Source: Candidatus Omnitrophota bacterium (GTDB lineage Bacteria; Omnitrophota; Gorgyraeia; Zapsychrales; Fredricksoniimonadaceae). From it: a DNA stretch of 6,997 bases. The stretch is taken from positions 1 through 6,997 of the forward strand of contig JACQQW010000100.1 of the NCBI GenBank assembly GCA_016206745.1. The letters run 5' to 3'. Numbering within the stretch: the stretch's first letter is position 1; every line of letters starts with the position of its first letter. A model generated the notes under the pieces. That model searched no databases. It saw only the letters and a program-made list of their open reading frames with translations, and was not told where the DNA came from. This document shows, in pieces, positions 1 to 6,340 of this stretch. The translations under genes and the position numbers were made by a program.

Positions 1-147
1 ATACTATTCCTTACCATGCGTCAAACAAAATCTATTCGGCATGCCAATTTTCCAGACACTGTCCGGAATTTCTGGCACTTAAAACAAAACTCCCGTATAA
101 TTCTTTTGACATCGTTTCATGGTTTCTTCTTAATTTTCTTCGTTTCT
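1..147. other. Intergenic stretch after the helicase-nuclease gene; no supported gene
   Basis: This is the sequence between the stop codon of the helicase-nuclease gene and the left window edge. Reading both strands I find only very short frames: a 13-codon and a 26-codon minus-strand ATG frame, neither with a convincing ribosome binding site. It is AT-rich and pyrimidine-biased on the plus strand near 101-147. It contains one imperfect palindrome (listed separately) and scattered promoter-like hexamers that I do not consider strong enough to call. It is probably a true gap before the next gene, which would lie to the left of the window. Confidence 0.6.
50..68. repeat. Imperfect 19-bp palindrome in the gap
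   Basis: The arms at 50-58 and 60-68 are complementary at 8 of 9 positions around a single central base at 59; the one mismatch is 54 against 64. In minus-strand RNA that mismatch becomes a G-U pair, so a stem of about 8 pairs with a 3-base loop can form 80-98 bases after the helicase-nuclease stop codon. No U-run follows on the minus strand, so a classical intrinsic terminator is not supported. It could be a transcript-end stabilising hairpin or an operator for the next gene, or it could be chance. Confidence 0.4.
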
Positions 148-3100
148 TCATTTCGATTCCTCCACATATAACAAAAACCCCTCAACCTTCCGGCCGGGGT
201 AAAGGGTAGCGGCTAATTTCTTGTATTCTTCGATTTGCTGTTGATGCCGCGGCTCATCGGCCCGGGAGGTTTTAAAATCCACTACCCATATTTCCTGCGG
301 AAAAACAATCAGCCGGTCGATGCGCCGGGCATCGCCGAAGCGGTTGACCACTTCTTGTTCGCATAACACTTCGGTCCCGGCGGGTAAATAAAAGAATGGC
401 CGCCATATCTCCTGGTCGATTAAAACCTGTAATCGCCCTCTCAATAGGTCCCAATTCCCGGCGGAGGTAAAACGCATTTCTGCCGATGCTATGGCCCGGT
501 CAATGGCCCCCTGCACGTCCATGCCGTTCAAATTTCCTAATTTAGATAAACAAAAATGCATCCTCTCCCCCTCCAGCCGCGCCTGGGCCTGGGAGGCAGA
601 CCCGCCTGCGGGGGAAGCAGGCCCGGTCAGAAATTCTTCCTGCATATGACCGATCCATTGCCGGTATTCCATGGCCGGCAGAAATCGCCGGGCTTCAACG
701 GGAAGTTGCGGGGCATCAGGCCTGCTCAACTGACCTGCAGAAAACAATTCGGGTGGGATCAAAAGAGGCACTGGATTGACGCTATTACCGGCCCGCTCCG
801 GGATTAAAATATGCATTTCCCAAACCGGCCGGGTCAGGGCCACATACACATTATTGAGTTCCGCGAAGAATGCTTCTTTATATTCACGGGCATAACGTTG
901 TTTCAACTCGTCGGAAAAACAAGTATAGGATTCTTTCAGGCGCAGCAGCCGCATCCCCTCTTCATCCATGTCCCAAATAAACGACTGCCCGCCGTTTTGA
1001 TCGCCGGCCCCGGCCTTAATGGACATTTCCAAAAAAGGGACAATCACAACGGAAAATTCCAGGCCCTTGGCCTTGTGGACGGTCAGCACCCGCACCGCGT
1101 CCTGCGCCGGCATGGGCACAAACCGTTCTTCATCTTCCAGGGCCTCGAAATACTCTAAAAACGTTTCCAGGTCACAGCTTTCCTCTTCGCGGCGTTTGAT
1201 CAGCTCCAGAAAATGCATCACAAAACCTTGCGCCTCTGGAAACAATTCCAGACAGCGCAGGCGGGCGCATATACTCACGGTCAATTCGTATAAAGGATAA
1301 ACCCCGGCCTGGCTGAAAAATTCCTCAAAATATTGTTCCCACAGTTGCGGATAAACAGCGCGAAAACGTTTATAAAAATATACTTCAGTTAAGATCCCCC
1401 CCCCTTTTTTCCAATCACCCCCTCCCTCGAAAGGAGGAGAAACGCGCCGGCGGCAGGCAAATGAAAAACCCTGGATCTCTGCGGCAGATAATCCCGATGC
1501 TTTAGGAAAGAGGTCTCCAAGTGCAAATGCCGCGAAAGCCGCATTGTCGATGGGCGAATGCACAAAACGCAAAAATGCCGCCAGCTCCCGGACCAAGGGG
1601 TGGTTTTTGATGTCGCTGGTGCGCTCCGACTGGGCGAAAATACCCTCCTGCACCAGCCACTGGGTCACCATTTGCACCTGGGCATTATTGCGCGTCAGCA
1701 CTGCAATATCACCGGCGGGGAAACGGCCGCGCGCGTCTTTAACAATGGCGACCACTTTGGCGCGGGCCAATTCCAGACGATCGTCCTTCTTGCGGCCGGC
1801 AATGATTTCCACGCGCACCGCCCCTGCAGCCAGGTCCTGCCGCGGGATTTGCCGGGCGCCGCCGAACACATCTTCCACCCTTTGCCAATCCTCCTCGCCA
1901 AAAACAATGTCTTTGTCCTTTAACCGGTCCTGCTGCTGCACGGCAAGGATGAAAGCGCGCAAATTATCCAGACTAAAAATATGGTTATTAAAGTCCACAA
2001 TATGCTTATGGCTGCGGAAATTCTTGTTTAAAGTCTCACGGGTGACATTAAAACGACTGAGGTCACGCTGTAAATCATCGAACAGCCGGCTTTGCCCTCC
2101 CCGGAACGAATAAATCGCCTGCTTCTTGTCCCCGACGTAAAACAAGGTCCCGCCCGTGGCCAGGGCCTCTTCCACCATCATGCGCAGATTATGCCACTGC
2201 GCCAGGCTGGTGTCCTGGAATTCATCCACCAAATAATGATGGAACCGCGTGGCCAGGCGGTAATACAATTCCTGGGTGGTCACCAGCCCATCATCAAACA
2301 AATCTCCGGTCTTTTTATTGAGTTGCTGTAAAAATAAAACATCTTCTTTAGTCTGCAGGCGGTCAAAATGTTCCATCACCGACGCGAACATATGCACATA
2401 AGGGTTAAACAACGCATACGCTTCCTGCAGGCAGATGGCGCGCAATAATTTCCCGCAAGTGCGCCATATACGATCAAGCTCGTCGGAAATGACACCGCCC
2501 GCGTTTACCGGAGGAGCGGGGCGGGCAAAATAACGGCTGACATCGTCGACATCAAAGCCGATGGGATGGGCGGCAATAAAACCATCCAGGGCCCGGACAA
2601 AACGTTGATCGCAGGCCGCAGGCAGCAGCATCCGCAGGTCGGCGGCCAGTTTCAAGAATTGCTTCTTAAGCTCGACGACACCGGTGCCCCCTGCGTCAAA
2701 CGTCAACAGCGGCCTTTGATAAGTATTATACTGGTCAAATAAAATGACCAGGACCGCCAGCAGGTCTTTTTTTGGGAACCAGCCGCTGCGGTTTTCCAGG
2801 AACAAATATTGCTGGATAAATGCCTCAAACAAAACCTTGACCGCTTTTTGGCCATGCGCTTCGTCGACCAGATCGTCCAAGCTCAACTGCAAATAATCCA
2901 CGGCATTGCGCTTGAGCTTAAAGCGCGCCGAAAGGTTGATCTTAAAGGCGCAGCCGGCCAGCAAGGTGTTCATGAAACTGTCGATGGTCTGCACCTGGAA
3001 AAAATGGTAATGGCGGATCACGTCCTGCATAAGCCCGGCGGCCAAAGGGCGCGCCTGGGAAGCGCTCAAGCCCAGCGGTGTGAGGATATCTTCTGCCTGT

Positions 3101-3336
3101 ACTGGCGGCAAACGGCCTAAAGCAATGCCTTTGAGCACATCAATGATGCGGGTCTTCATTTCCCCGGCCGCTTTATTGGTGAAGGTGATGGCCAGGATGT
3201 GTTTTAGGCCAAACGAGGTCCGGGAGGAGGTGTGCAGTAAAAGTTGGACATACCGTTTGGCCAGCGCATACGTTTTGCCGCTGCCGGCGGACGCTTCCAC
3301 CACACGCACTTCCGGGAATTGAAAAAGACCATTCAC
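148..3336 (-). CDS. UvrD/RecB-AddA-type ATP-dependent helicase-nuclease
   Basis: This is a superfamily 1A DNA helicase fused to a C-terminal RecB-type nuclease, 1062 residues, of the kind that resects double-strand breaks for recombination in the cytoplasm. Visible motifs: Walker A with K21 and T22 (motif I, preceded by EASAGSG); motif Ia near 46-63 (TFTNKAAGEM); DEFQDTS at 371-377 (motif II); GDKKQAIYSFRG from 402 (motif III, Q406); NFRS with R441 (motif IV); VHKAKGLEF at 753-761 (motif V); YVALTR at 831-836 (motif VI). The nuclease has H927, D1007 (IDRL), D1020 and K1022 (VDFKT) and Q1034-Y1038, so both activities look intact. The start is GTG at 3336, overlapping the previous stop as GTGA; only a weak GAG lies 6 bases upstream. 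It is somewhat shorter than typical RecB or AddA (about 1180-1230). No AddB or RecC gene is in the window, so the subfamily is open. Two repeat-like inserts lie within it, near residues 631-650 and 905-918. Confidence 0.93.
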   Translation of the reverse strand: MNGLFQFPEVRVVEASAGSGKTYALAKRYVQLLLHTSSRTSFGLKHILAITFTNKAAGEMKTRIIDVLKGIALGRLPPVQAEDILTPLGLSASQARPLAAGLMQDVIRHYHFFQVQTIDSFMNTLLAGCAFKINLSARFKLKRNAVDYLQLSLDDLVDEAHGQKAVKVLFEAFIQQYLFLENRSGWFPKKDLLAVLVILFDQYNTYQRPLLTFDAGGTGVVELKKQFLKLAADLRMLLPAACDQRFVRALDGFIAAHPIGFDVDDVSRYFARPAPPVNAGGVISDELDRIWRTCGKLLRAICLQEAYALFNPYVHMFASVMEHFDRLQTKEDVLFLQQLNKKTGDLFDDGLVTTQELYYRLATRFHHYLVDEFQDTSLAQWHNLRMMVEEALATGGTLFYVGDKKQAIYSFRGGQSRLFDDLQRDLSRFNVTRETLNKNFRSHKHIVDFNNHIFSLDNLRAFILAVQQQDRLKDKDIVFGEEDWQRVEDVFGGARQIPRQDLAAGAVRVEIIAGRKKDDRLELARAKVVAIVKDARGRFPAGDIAVLTRNNAQVQMVTQWLVQEGIFAQSERTSDIKNHPLVRELAAFLRFVHSPIDNAAFAAFALGDLFPKASGLSAAEIQGFSFACRRRVSPPFEGGGDWKKGGGILTEVYFYKRFRAVYPQLWEQYFEEFFSQAGVYPLYELTVSICARLRCLELFPEAQGFVMHFLELIKRREEESCDLETFLEYFEALEDEERFVPMPAQDAVRVLTVHKAKGLEFSVVIVPFLEMSIKAGAGDQNGGQSFIWDMDEEGMRLLRLKESYTCFSDELKQRYAREYKEAFFAELNNVYVALTRPVWEMHILIPERAGNSVNPVPLLIPPELFSAGQLSRPDAPQLPVEARRFLPAMEYRQWIGHMQEEFLTGPASPAGGSASQAQARLEGERMHFCLSKLGNLNGMDVQGAIDRAIASAEMRFTSAGNWDLLRGRLQVLIDQEIWRPFFYLPAGTEVLCEQEVVNRFGDARRIDRLIVFPQEIWVVDFKTSRADEPRHQQQIEEYKKLAATLYPGRKVEGFLLYVEESK
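585..624. repeat. GC-rich nested palindrome inside the helicase-nuclease gene (linker region)
   Basis: A perfect 7-bp inverted repeat (GGGCCTG at 585-591, CAGGCCC at 618-624) encloses a second one (CCCGC at 601-605, GCGGG at 608-612). On the coding strand it encodes an Ala/Gly/Ser/Pro/Gln-rich stretch (GPASPAGGSASQAQ) just before the nuclease-domain segment GERMHF. The low-complexity peptide sits where helicase and nuclease domains are joined, where an insertion would be tolerated. It may be a small dispersed palindromic element captured in frame, or simply a natural flexible linker with high-GC codons. Confidence 0.45.
1390..1446. repeat. Repeat-like in-frame insert with C9-T6 homopolymers inside the helicase-nuclease gene
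   Basis: On the plus strand this holds nine C (1396-1404), six T (1405-1410), then a C-rich stretch and a 5-bp inverted repeat (CCTCC at 1421-1425, GGAGG at 1433-1437) around a CTCGAAA loop. In the coding frame it gives VSPPFEGGGDWKKGGGIL (residues 632-649), compositionally unlike its flanks. The following residues (YFYKRFRAVYPQLW) read like ordinary RecB-family helical sequence. Such C/G-run, TTCGA-centred segments resemble small dispersed palindromic repeats that occur between genes and occasionally inside them. That assignment rests on pattern resemblance, because no second copy is in the window. Confidence 0.5.
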
Positions 3337-4139
3337 TTTTGTCTCAGGCCGGCTGTAGGGTTTGGCGCATCATCGAGGGAGGCGTAGTAGACGGTATCTT
3401 CCAACACTTCGCGGATGACCGCAATGGAGGCCTGCATATGGTCTTGCCCTGCTTTAAGCCCCCACTCCAGACTGTCTTTGCCGAATTCATCCAGACGGCC
3501 CAAAAGGTATTCCCGCTGCTTGGAAGTGACGGCCAATAGATGGCCCTTCTCATCGGTGTTGCGGCCGCTTTTAAGCACATTGGCCAATAAAACAGAGGCT
3601 TCTATCATCTTCTTGCCTGTCTCTTTACGTTTTAATGTCAAGTCCCGTTGGGTCTTTAAAAAAGCCTTTTCATTGGCCGGGGTGTCCAGGTGGTTTGATT
3701 TGACCGCGTACCACTGGTCCCAGACCTGCTTCTCTTTATCGTTGATGGCAATGTGCGTCAGGCAGGCGGCAATAAAAGTATCGGCGGTCTTGCGGACCAA
3801 TAAATTTTCCGAATGCAGGTACTTGGTCAAAAAATTCCTGGCGATGCGCAGGTCCATATTGTCTTTGATCAAATAAGAAACATATCCGCGCATGACTTTG
3901 ACGTCGTCACCGGCATAAAGCTCCTTGGGAGAGGCCTTTTTCCAACGCAGGTTGATATTATTGACATAGTTTAAAGCCTCAATATAACTGCGGGCAAAGG
4001 CATACTTGGCAATGTCCGGATTATGGCGCTGAAAATCCGGCAGTGAAGCCGCGGCGCAATGGGAAAGATTGAAAACCGCAGTCAAAAGAATAAAAATTGA
4101 ACATAAAACGCGCAGAGGCATCATTTTACTTGAGGACAT
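3333..4139 (-). CDS. Exported protein of unknown function
   Basis: I do not recognise this 268-residue protein. The N-terminus is a typical Sec signal peptide: K5 and R10 precede a hydrophobic core (about residues 11-23, VLCSIFILLTAVF), then HCAAAS gives a plausible signal peptidase I site near residue 31. A cysteine sits at 28, but the preceding LSH does not fit a lipobox, so lipidation is unlikely. The remainder is hydrophilic, highly charged and apparently all helical, with no other membrane segment, no zinc motif and no enzyme motif that I can see. It is probably periplasmic. The start at 4139 is favoured by AAGG six bases upstream; this overlaps the receiver gene by 14 bases. ATGs at 4124 and 4121 would also keep the signal peptide but have poorer ribosome binding sites. 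Its stop overlaps the helicase-nuclease GTG, implying translational coupling. Confidence 0.8.
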   Translation of the reverse strand: MSSSKMMPLRVLCSIFILLTAVFNLSHCAAASLPDFQRHNPDIAKYAFARSYIEALNYVNNINLRWKKASPKELYAGDDVKVMRGYVSYLIKDNMDLRIARNFLTKYLHSENLLVRKTADTFIAACLTHIAINDKEKQVWDQWYAVKSNHLDTPANEKAFLKTQRDLTLKRKETGKKMIEASVLLANVLKSGRNTDEKGHLLAVTSKQREYLLGRLDEFGKDSLEWGLKAGQDHMQASIAVIREVLEDTVYYASLDDAPNPTAGLRQK

Positions 4140-4494
4140 GACTGACCTTGGCCAAGAACGCTTCCCGGTTTAAAGGCTTTTGCATATAGTCAATCCCCAT
4201 CATCTGCCCGATACGGGAATCCATTTCCTGTTCGCGCGAGGTCAACAATAGGATGGGAATGTCTTTATAGGGAGAATCGAATTTCAGCGTTCGGCACACA
4301 TCATAACCATTGATTTCCGGCATCATGATGTCCAGCACGATCATGTCCGGCTTGTGCGTTTTCACCTGGGCCATGGCCTCGGCCCCGTTCTTGGCCGTGA
4401 TGACCTCATAACTCCTGGACAACAGTCTCTGCAAAAGCTTGATAATGGAAGGGTCGTCATCAACGAGTAAAATTTTTTTATTAAGTCCGCCCAT
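4126..4494 (-). CDS. Stand-alone response-regulator receiver domain protein
   Basis: The 122-residue protein is a single CheY-like receiver domain and nothing else. It carries the acidic metal-binding group D12-D13-D14 (LLVDDD), the predicted phosphorylated aspartate D55 (IVLDIMMPEINGYDV), T85 at the end of beta-4 (LLLTS) and K106-P107 in beta-5 (QKPL), so phosphotransfer chemistry should be intact. There is no DNA-binding or enzymatic output domain, and no histidine kinase is encoded in the window. It therefore probably acts by protein-protein contact or as a phosphorelay intermediate. The ATG at 4494 has an AGGAGA element at 4504-4509, about 9 bases upstream. It starts 36 bases after the pyrophosphatase stop and overlaps the next gene, so it is likely cotranscribed with both. 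Family assignment is secure; partner and process are unknown. Confidence 0.93.
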   Translation of the reverse strand: MGGLNKKILLVDDDPSIIKLLQRLLSRSYEVITAKNGAEAMAQVKTHKPDMIVLDIMMPEINGYDVCRTLKFDSPYKDIPILLLTSREQEMDSRIGQMMGIDYMQKPLNREAFLAKVSHVLK

Positions 4495-4503
4495 GAGTAT
4501 TAA

Positions 4504-4509
4504 TCTCCT
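4504..4509 (-). promoter_or_regulatory. Ribosome binding site of the receiver gene
   Basis: AGGAGA on the minus strand lies nine bases upstream of the ATG at 4494. It is the strongest Shine-Dalgarno match in the window and occupies most of the short gap after the pyrophosphatase stop. It fixes the receiver start. Confidence 0.7.
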
Positions 4510-4530
4510 GTTTATTCTATCTTACTGCGG

Positions 4531-5211
4531 TCAATCGTCGAGAACGGAAGACATCATGGCTTCCAGATGGGCAAAACGCGCCTGATAGTCCTTGCGGGAC
4601 CGGCGGAGGACTTCCATGGCCTCTTCCCTTCCATACACGTGGGTGATTTCACACATACGGTCTTCCGTACCCGGCAAATCTTTATAGGTCAAAAAATAAT
4701 GCCTGAGCCGGTCGATGAACGCCCGGGGGCAGTCTTCAATATTATGCCACTGGCTGTACAGGCCGTCCCCATGCATGATGGCGATGATCTTGTCGTCCGC
4801 CTGGCCCTGGTCGATCATGCGAAACCCGCCGATGGGAATGGCGCGGATGATGATGTCGCCGTGGCTGATCACCTTCTCGGTCAACACGCAAATGTCCAGC
4901 GGATCATCGTCGCCGACGACATAATCGCGGCCCGTGCGTTCGCGGCAAAGCTCGGCAACGTTTTTAGAGCAATAGGTCTGGGGGATAAAGCCATACAGGG
5001 TCGGGCAAATGCTGGAAAATTTCTGGGGCCGGTCCACTTTCAAAAACCCGCTTTTCTTGTCGATCTCATATTTGACCGTGTCCGAGGGGACCGTTTCAAT
5101 GTACGCATTGATCATCTTGGGCGCGTCCTCGCCCACGGAAATGCCGTGCCAGGGGTGCGACCGCAGCAGCAGCGCCAAAGACTGCCATAAATTGTTCATT
5201 TCGTCGTTCAT
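4531..5211 (-). CDS. ppa: Inorganic pyrophosphatase, type I (soluble)
   Basis: This cytoplasmic enzyme hydrolyses pyrophosphate to two phosphates, pulling forward nucleotide-sugar, nucleic acid and aminoacyl-tRNA synthesis. The 226 residues include the family signature DDDPLDI at 101-107. Aligning by eye with the E. coli enzyme, all the key residues appear: K47, E49 and R61 (VKYEIDKKSG then VDR), Y73 (LYGFI), D101, D103 and D106, D134 (MID), D139 and K141 (ADDKI), Y176-K177 (TYKDL). It is about 50 residues longer than E. coli Ppa, with an N-terminal HPWHGI segment and an insert before the signature. From memory this matches a long type I subfamily rather than a fusion. ATG 5211 has AAAGG five bases upstream. 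A promoter lies just upstream, so this is probably the first gene of the unit that continues into the receiver. Confidence 0.95.
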   Translation of the reverse strand: MNDEMNNLWQSLALLLRSHPWHGISVGEDAPKMINAYIETVPSDTVKYEIDKKSGFLKVDRPQKFSSICPTLYGFIPQTYCSKNVAELCRERTGRDYVVGDDDPLDICVLTEKVISHGDIIIRAIPIGGFRMIDQGQADDKIIAIMHGDGLYSQWHNIEDCPRAFIDRLRHYFLTYKDLPGTEDRMCEITHVYGREEAMEVLRRSRKDYQARFAHLEAMMSSVLDD

Positions 5212-5216
5212 ACAGG

Positions 5217-5221
5217 CCTTT
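5217..5221 (-). promoter_or_regulatory. Ribosome binding site of the pyrophosphatase gene
   Basis: AAAGG on the minus strand is five bases upstream of ATG 5211, supporting that start over the in-frame ATG four codons later. Confidence 0.55.
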
Positions 5222-5236
5222 CTGATTATTTTTGTC

Positions 5237-5266
5237 AGTATAGCAGATGAAACGGGTGGTTTTCAA
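5237..5266 (-). promoter_or_regulatory. Sigma-70-type promoter with extended -10 for the pyrophosphatase gene
   Basis: On the minus strand, a -35-like TTGAAA (5266-5261) is followed after 18 bases by TATACT (5242-5237). The -10 is preceded by TGC, giving an extended -10 (TGCTATACT). Transcription would begin near 5230 and leave an untranslated leader of about 20 bases that contains the ribosome binding site. The position, exactly in the gap between the glycosyltransferase stop (5276) and the pyrophosphatase start (5211), makes chance less likely. No terminator hairpin is visible between the two genes, so read-through from the glycosyltransferase operon could add to expression. Confidence 0.6.
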
Positions 5267-5275
5267 GGCCAAAAA

Positions 5276-6340
5276 CTACCAATAAAACATCGACTGATTG
5301 TCCCGGGTAAAAATGTGTTCGGTCAAATCCACGACTTCTTCAACGGTGATGGAATCCAGTTTGCCGCTTTTGATCCGGCCTTTGGGGTCTAAAATGATTT
5401 CCTCGCCGCCTTTATTGGCCAGCATAAACGCTTTCGGCCCCAAAGGACGCCAGCGGGCGGGATTGATCCCGGGCTGGTTTCTTAAAAATAAACCAATGAC
5501 ATAAGACCCCACCCCGGCCCCGATATGCAGAGGCCCGGAATCATTAGAGATCAGCAGCCGGCAGCGGCGTAAAATGGCGGCGGTTTGGCCCACCGTTGTG
5601 GCACCGGTCAAATCTAAAACGGACGAACGGCATAAACGCGCGATTTCTTTTGCGGTGTCACGCGTTTCCTGGCCCCCAATAAGCGCTATCTTAAACGCGT
5701 ATCGGCCCGTCAAGACATCGATCAGCCGGGCAAAATTGACCGTGGGCCATGACTTTGTGCTGTCACTGGCGCCCGGATGGATGGCGATCAATTCGCCGGA
5801 ATGGATGCCATGTCCATTGAACCAAAGCATGGCCCAGGCCTCCGCTTCTTTTTGGACCGGCACCAAAACATCCAGCCCCGCATCTTCGATCCCGACGGAT
5901 TTGAGCACTTCCAAACAGTATTCCGCTTCATGTTTCCCGCCCAAAGAACGAGTGTCTTTGACGGGACGCGTCAAAAGGACACCAAATTTATTATTTTTAA
6001 ATCCGACGCGCCAAGGGACGCCTGCCAAAAAACAGGCCAGATTATAACGGCGTTTAGTATGGAAAATAAATGCCGCGTCAAAATGGCGCCGGCGAATTTC
6101 CCTGGCCAGGCGCAGGGCCCCGAACGCGCCTTTATTGGCCCCATGGCGGTCGTCGATGATGACTTCATTGATATAGGGATTTCCCCGCACTAGGTCCGCC
6201 GTGGCCGGCGTAAGTAAAACCGAAATCCCGGCCGCCGGATAGGCCTTGCGCAAGGCCTTAAAAACCGGCGTGGTCAAGACCACATCGCCTAAGCGGTCGG
6301 TGCGGACAATAAGAACATTACGGCATTTGAGCAATGGCAT
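5276..6340 (-). CDS. Glycosyltransferase family 9 (heptosyltransferase/WaaF-like)
   Basis: This complete 354-residue protein is of the ADP-heptose:LPS heptosyltransferase type, a two-lobed GT-B enzyme at the inner face of the cytoplasmic membrane. The N-terminal lobe opens with VLIVRTDRLGDVVLTTP, where D15 corresponds to the proposed catalytic base and the GD pair to the glycine-rich acceptor loop. The C-terminal lobe has IHPGASDSTKSWP with K196 (donor phosphate binding) and NDSGPLH at 266-272 (D267, nucleotide-sugar binding). A tail of about 40 residues follows. It lacks membrane segments, as expected for a peripheral enzyme. The ATG at 6340 has GAGG nine bases upstream and overlaps the preceding glycosyltransferase by 23 bases, so the two are surely cotranscribed. 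The true sugar (heptose or another) cannot be read from sequence alone. Confidence 0.9.
   Translation of the reverse strand: MPLLKCRNVLIVRTDRLGDVVLTTPVFKALRKAYPAAGISVLLTPATADLVRGNPYINEVIIDDRHGANKGAFGALRLAREIRRRHFDAAFIFHTKRRYNLACFLAGVPWRVGFKNNKFGVLLTRPVKDTRSLGGKHEAEYCLEVLKSVGIEDAGLDVLVPVQKEAEAWAMLWFNGHGIHSGELIAIHPGASDSTKSWPTVNFARLIDVLTGRYAFKIALIGGQETRDTAKEIARLCRSSVLDLTGATTVGQTAAILRRCRLLISNDSGPLHIGAGVGSYVIGLFLRNQPGINPARWRPLGPKAFMLANKGGEEIILDPKGRIKSGKLDSITVEEVVDLTEHIFTRDNQSMFYW

Noticed and set aside
19..24. Minus-strand TTGACG as a possible -35 for a leftward gene
   Set aside because: The matching -10 would fall beyond the window edge, so it cannot be assessed.
21..115. A minus-strand frame in the left gap that reads a CxxC (CFKC) followed by a lysine-rich stretch, resembling a small zinc-ribbon fragment
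   Set aside because: There is no ATG, GTG or TTG start between its bounding stop codons, only about 30 codons are open, and the second cysteine pair is missing.
96..134. Plus-strand promoter-like hexamers: TATAAT at 96-101, and TTGACA at 106-111 with CTTAAT 17 bases later at 129-134
   Set aside because: TATAAT has no good -35 at 16-18 bases. The TTGACA/CTTAAT pair would drive antisense RNA into the helicase-nuclease 3' end with no gene to serve. AT-rich gaps give such matches by chance.
1544..2113. A 189-codon plus-strand open frame inside the helicase-nuclease gene
   Set aside because: The protein is Arg/Ser/Thr-rich low-quality sequence opposite helicase motifs III and IV; it is an antisense shadow.
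4504..4540. A TAGAAT/TTGACC pair upstream of the receiver gene as a separate promoter
   Set aside because: The spacing is only 9 bases and the correctly spaced -35 position (CTCGAC) is a poor match.
4567..5190. A 207-codon plus-strand open frame opposite the pyrophosphatase gene
   Set aside because: It is the mirror of a gene with complete conserved motifs, has no recognisable domain, and arises from codon bias in a GC-rich third position.
5214..5271. AAGGCC/GGCCTT complementary words flanking the pyrophosphatase promoter, as a possible regulatory stem
   Set aside because: Six-base arms about 45 bases apart, one overlapping the ribosome binding site, are within chance expectation and have no terminator-like U-run.
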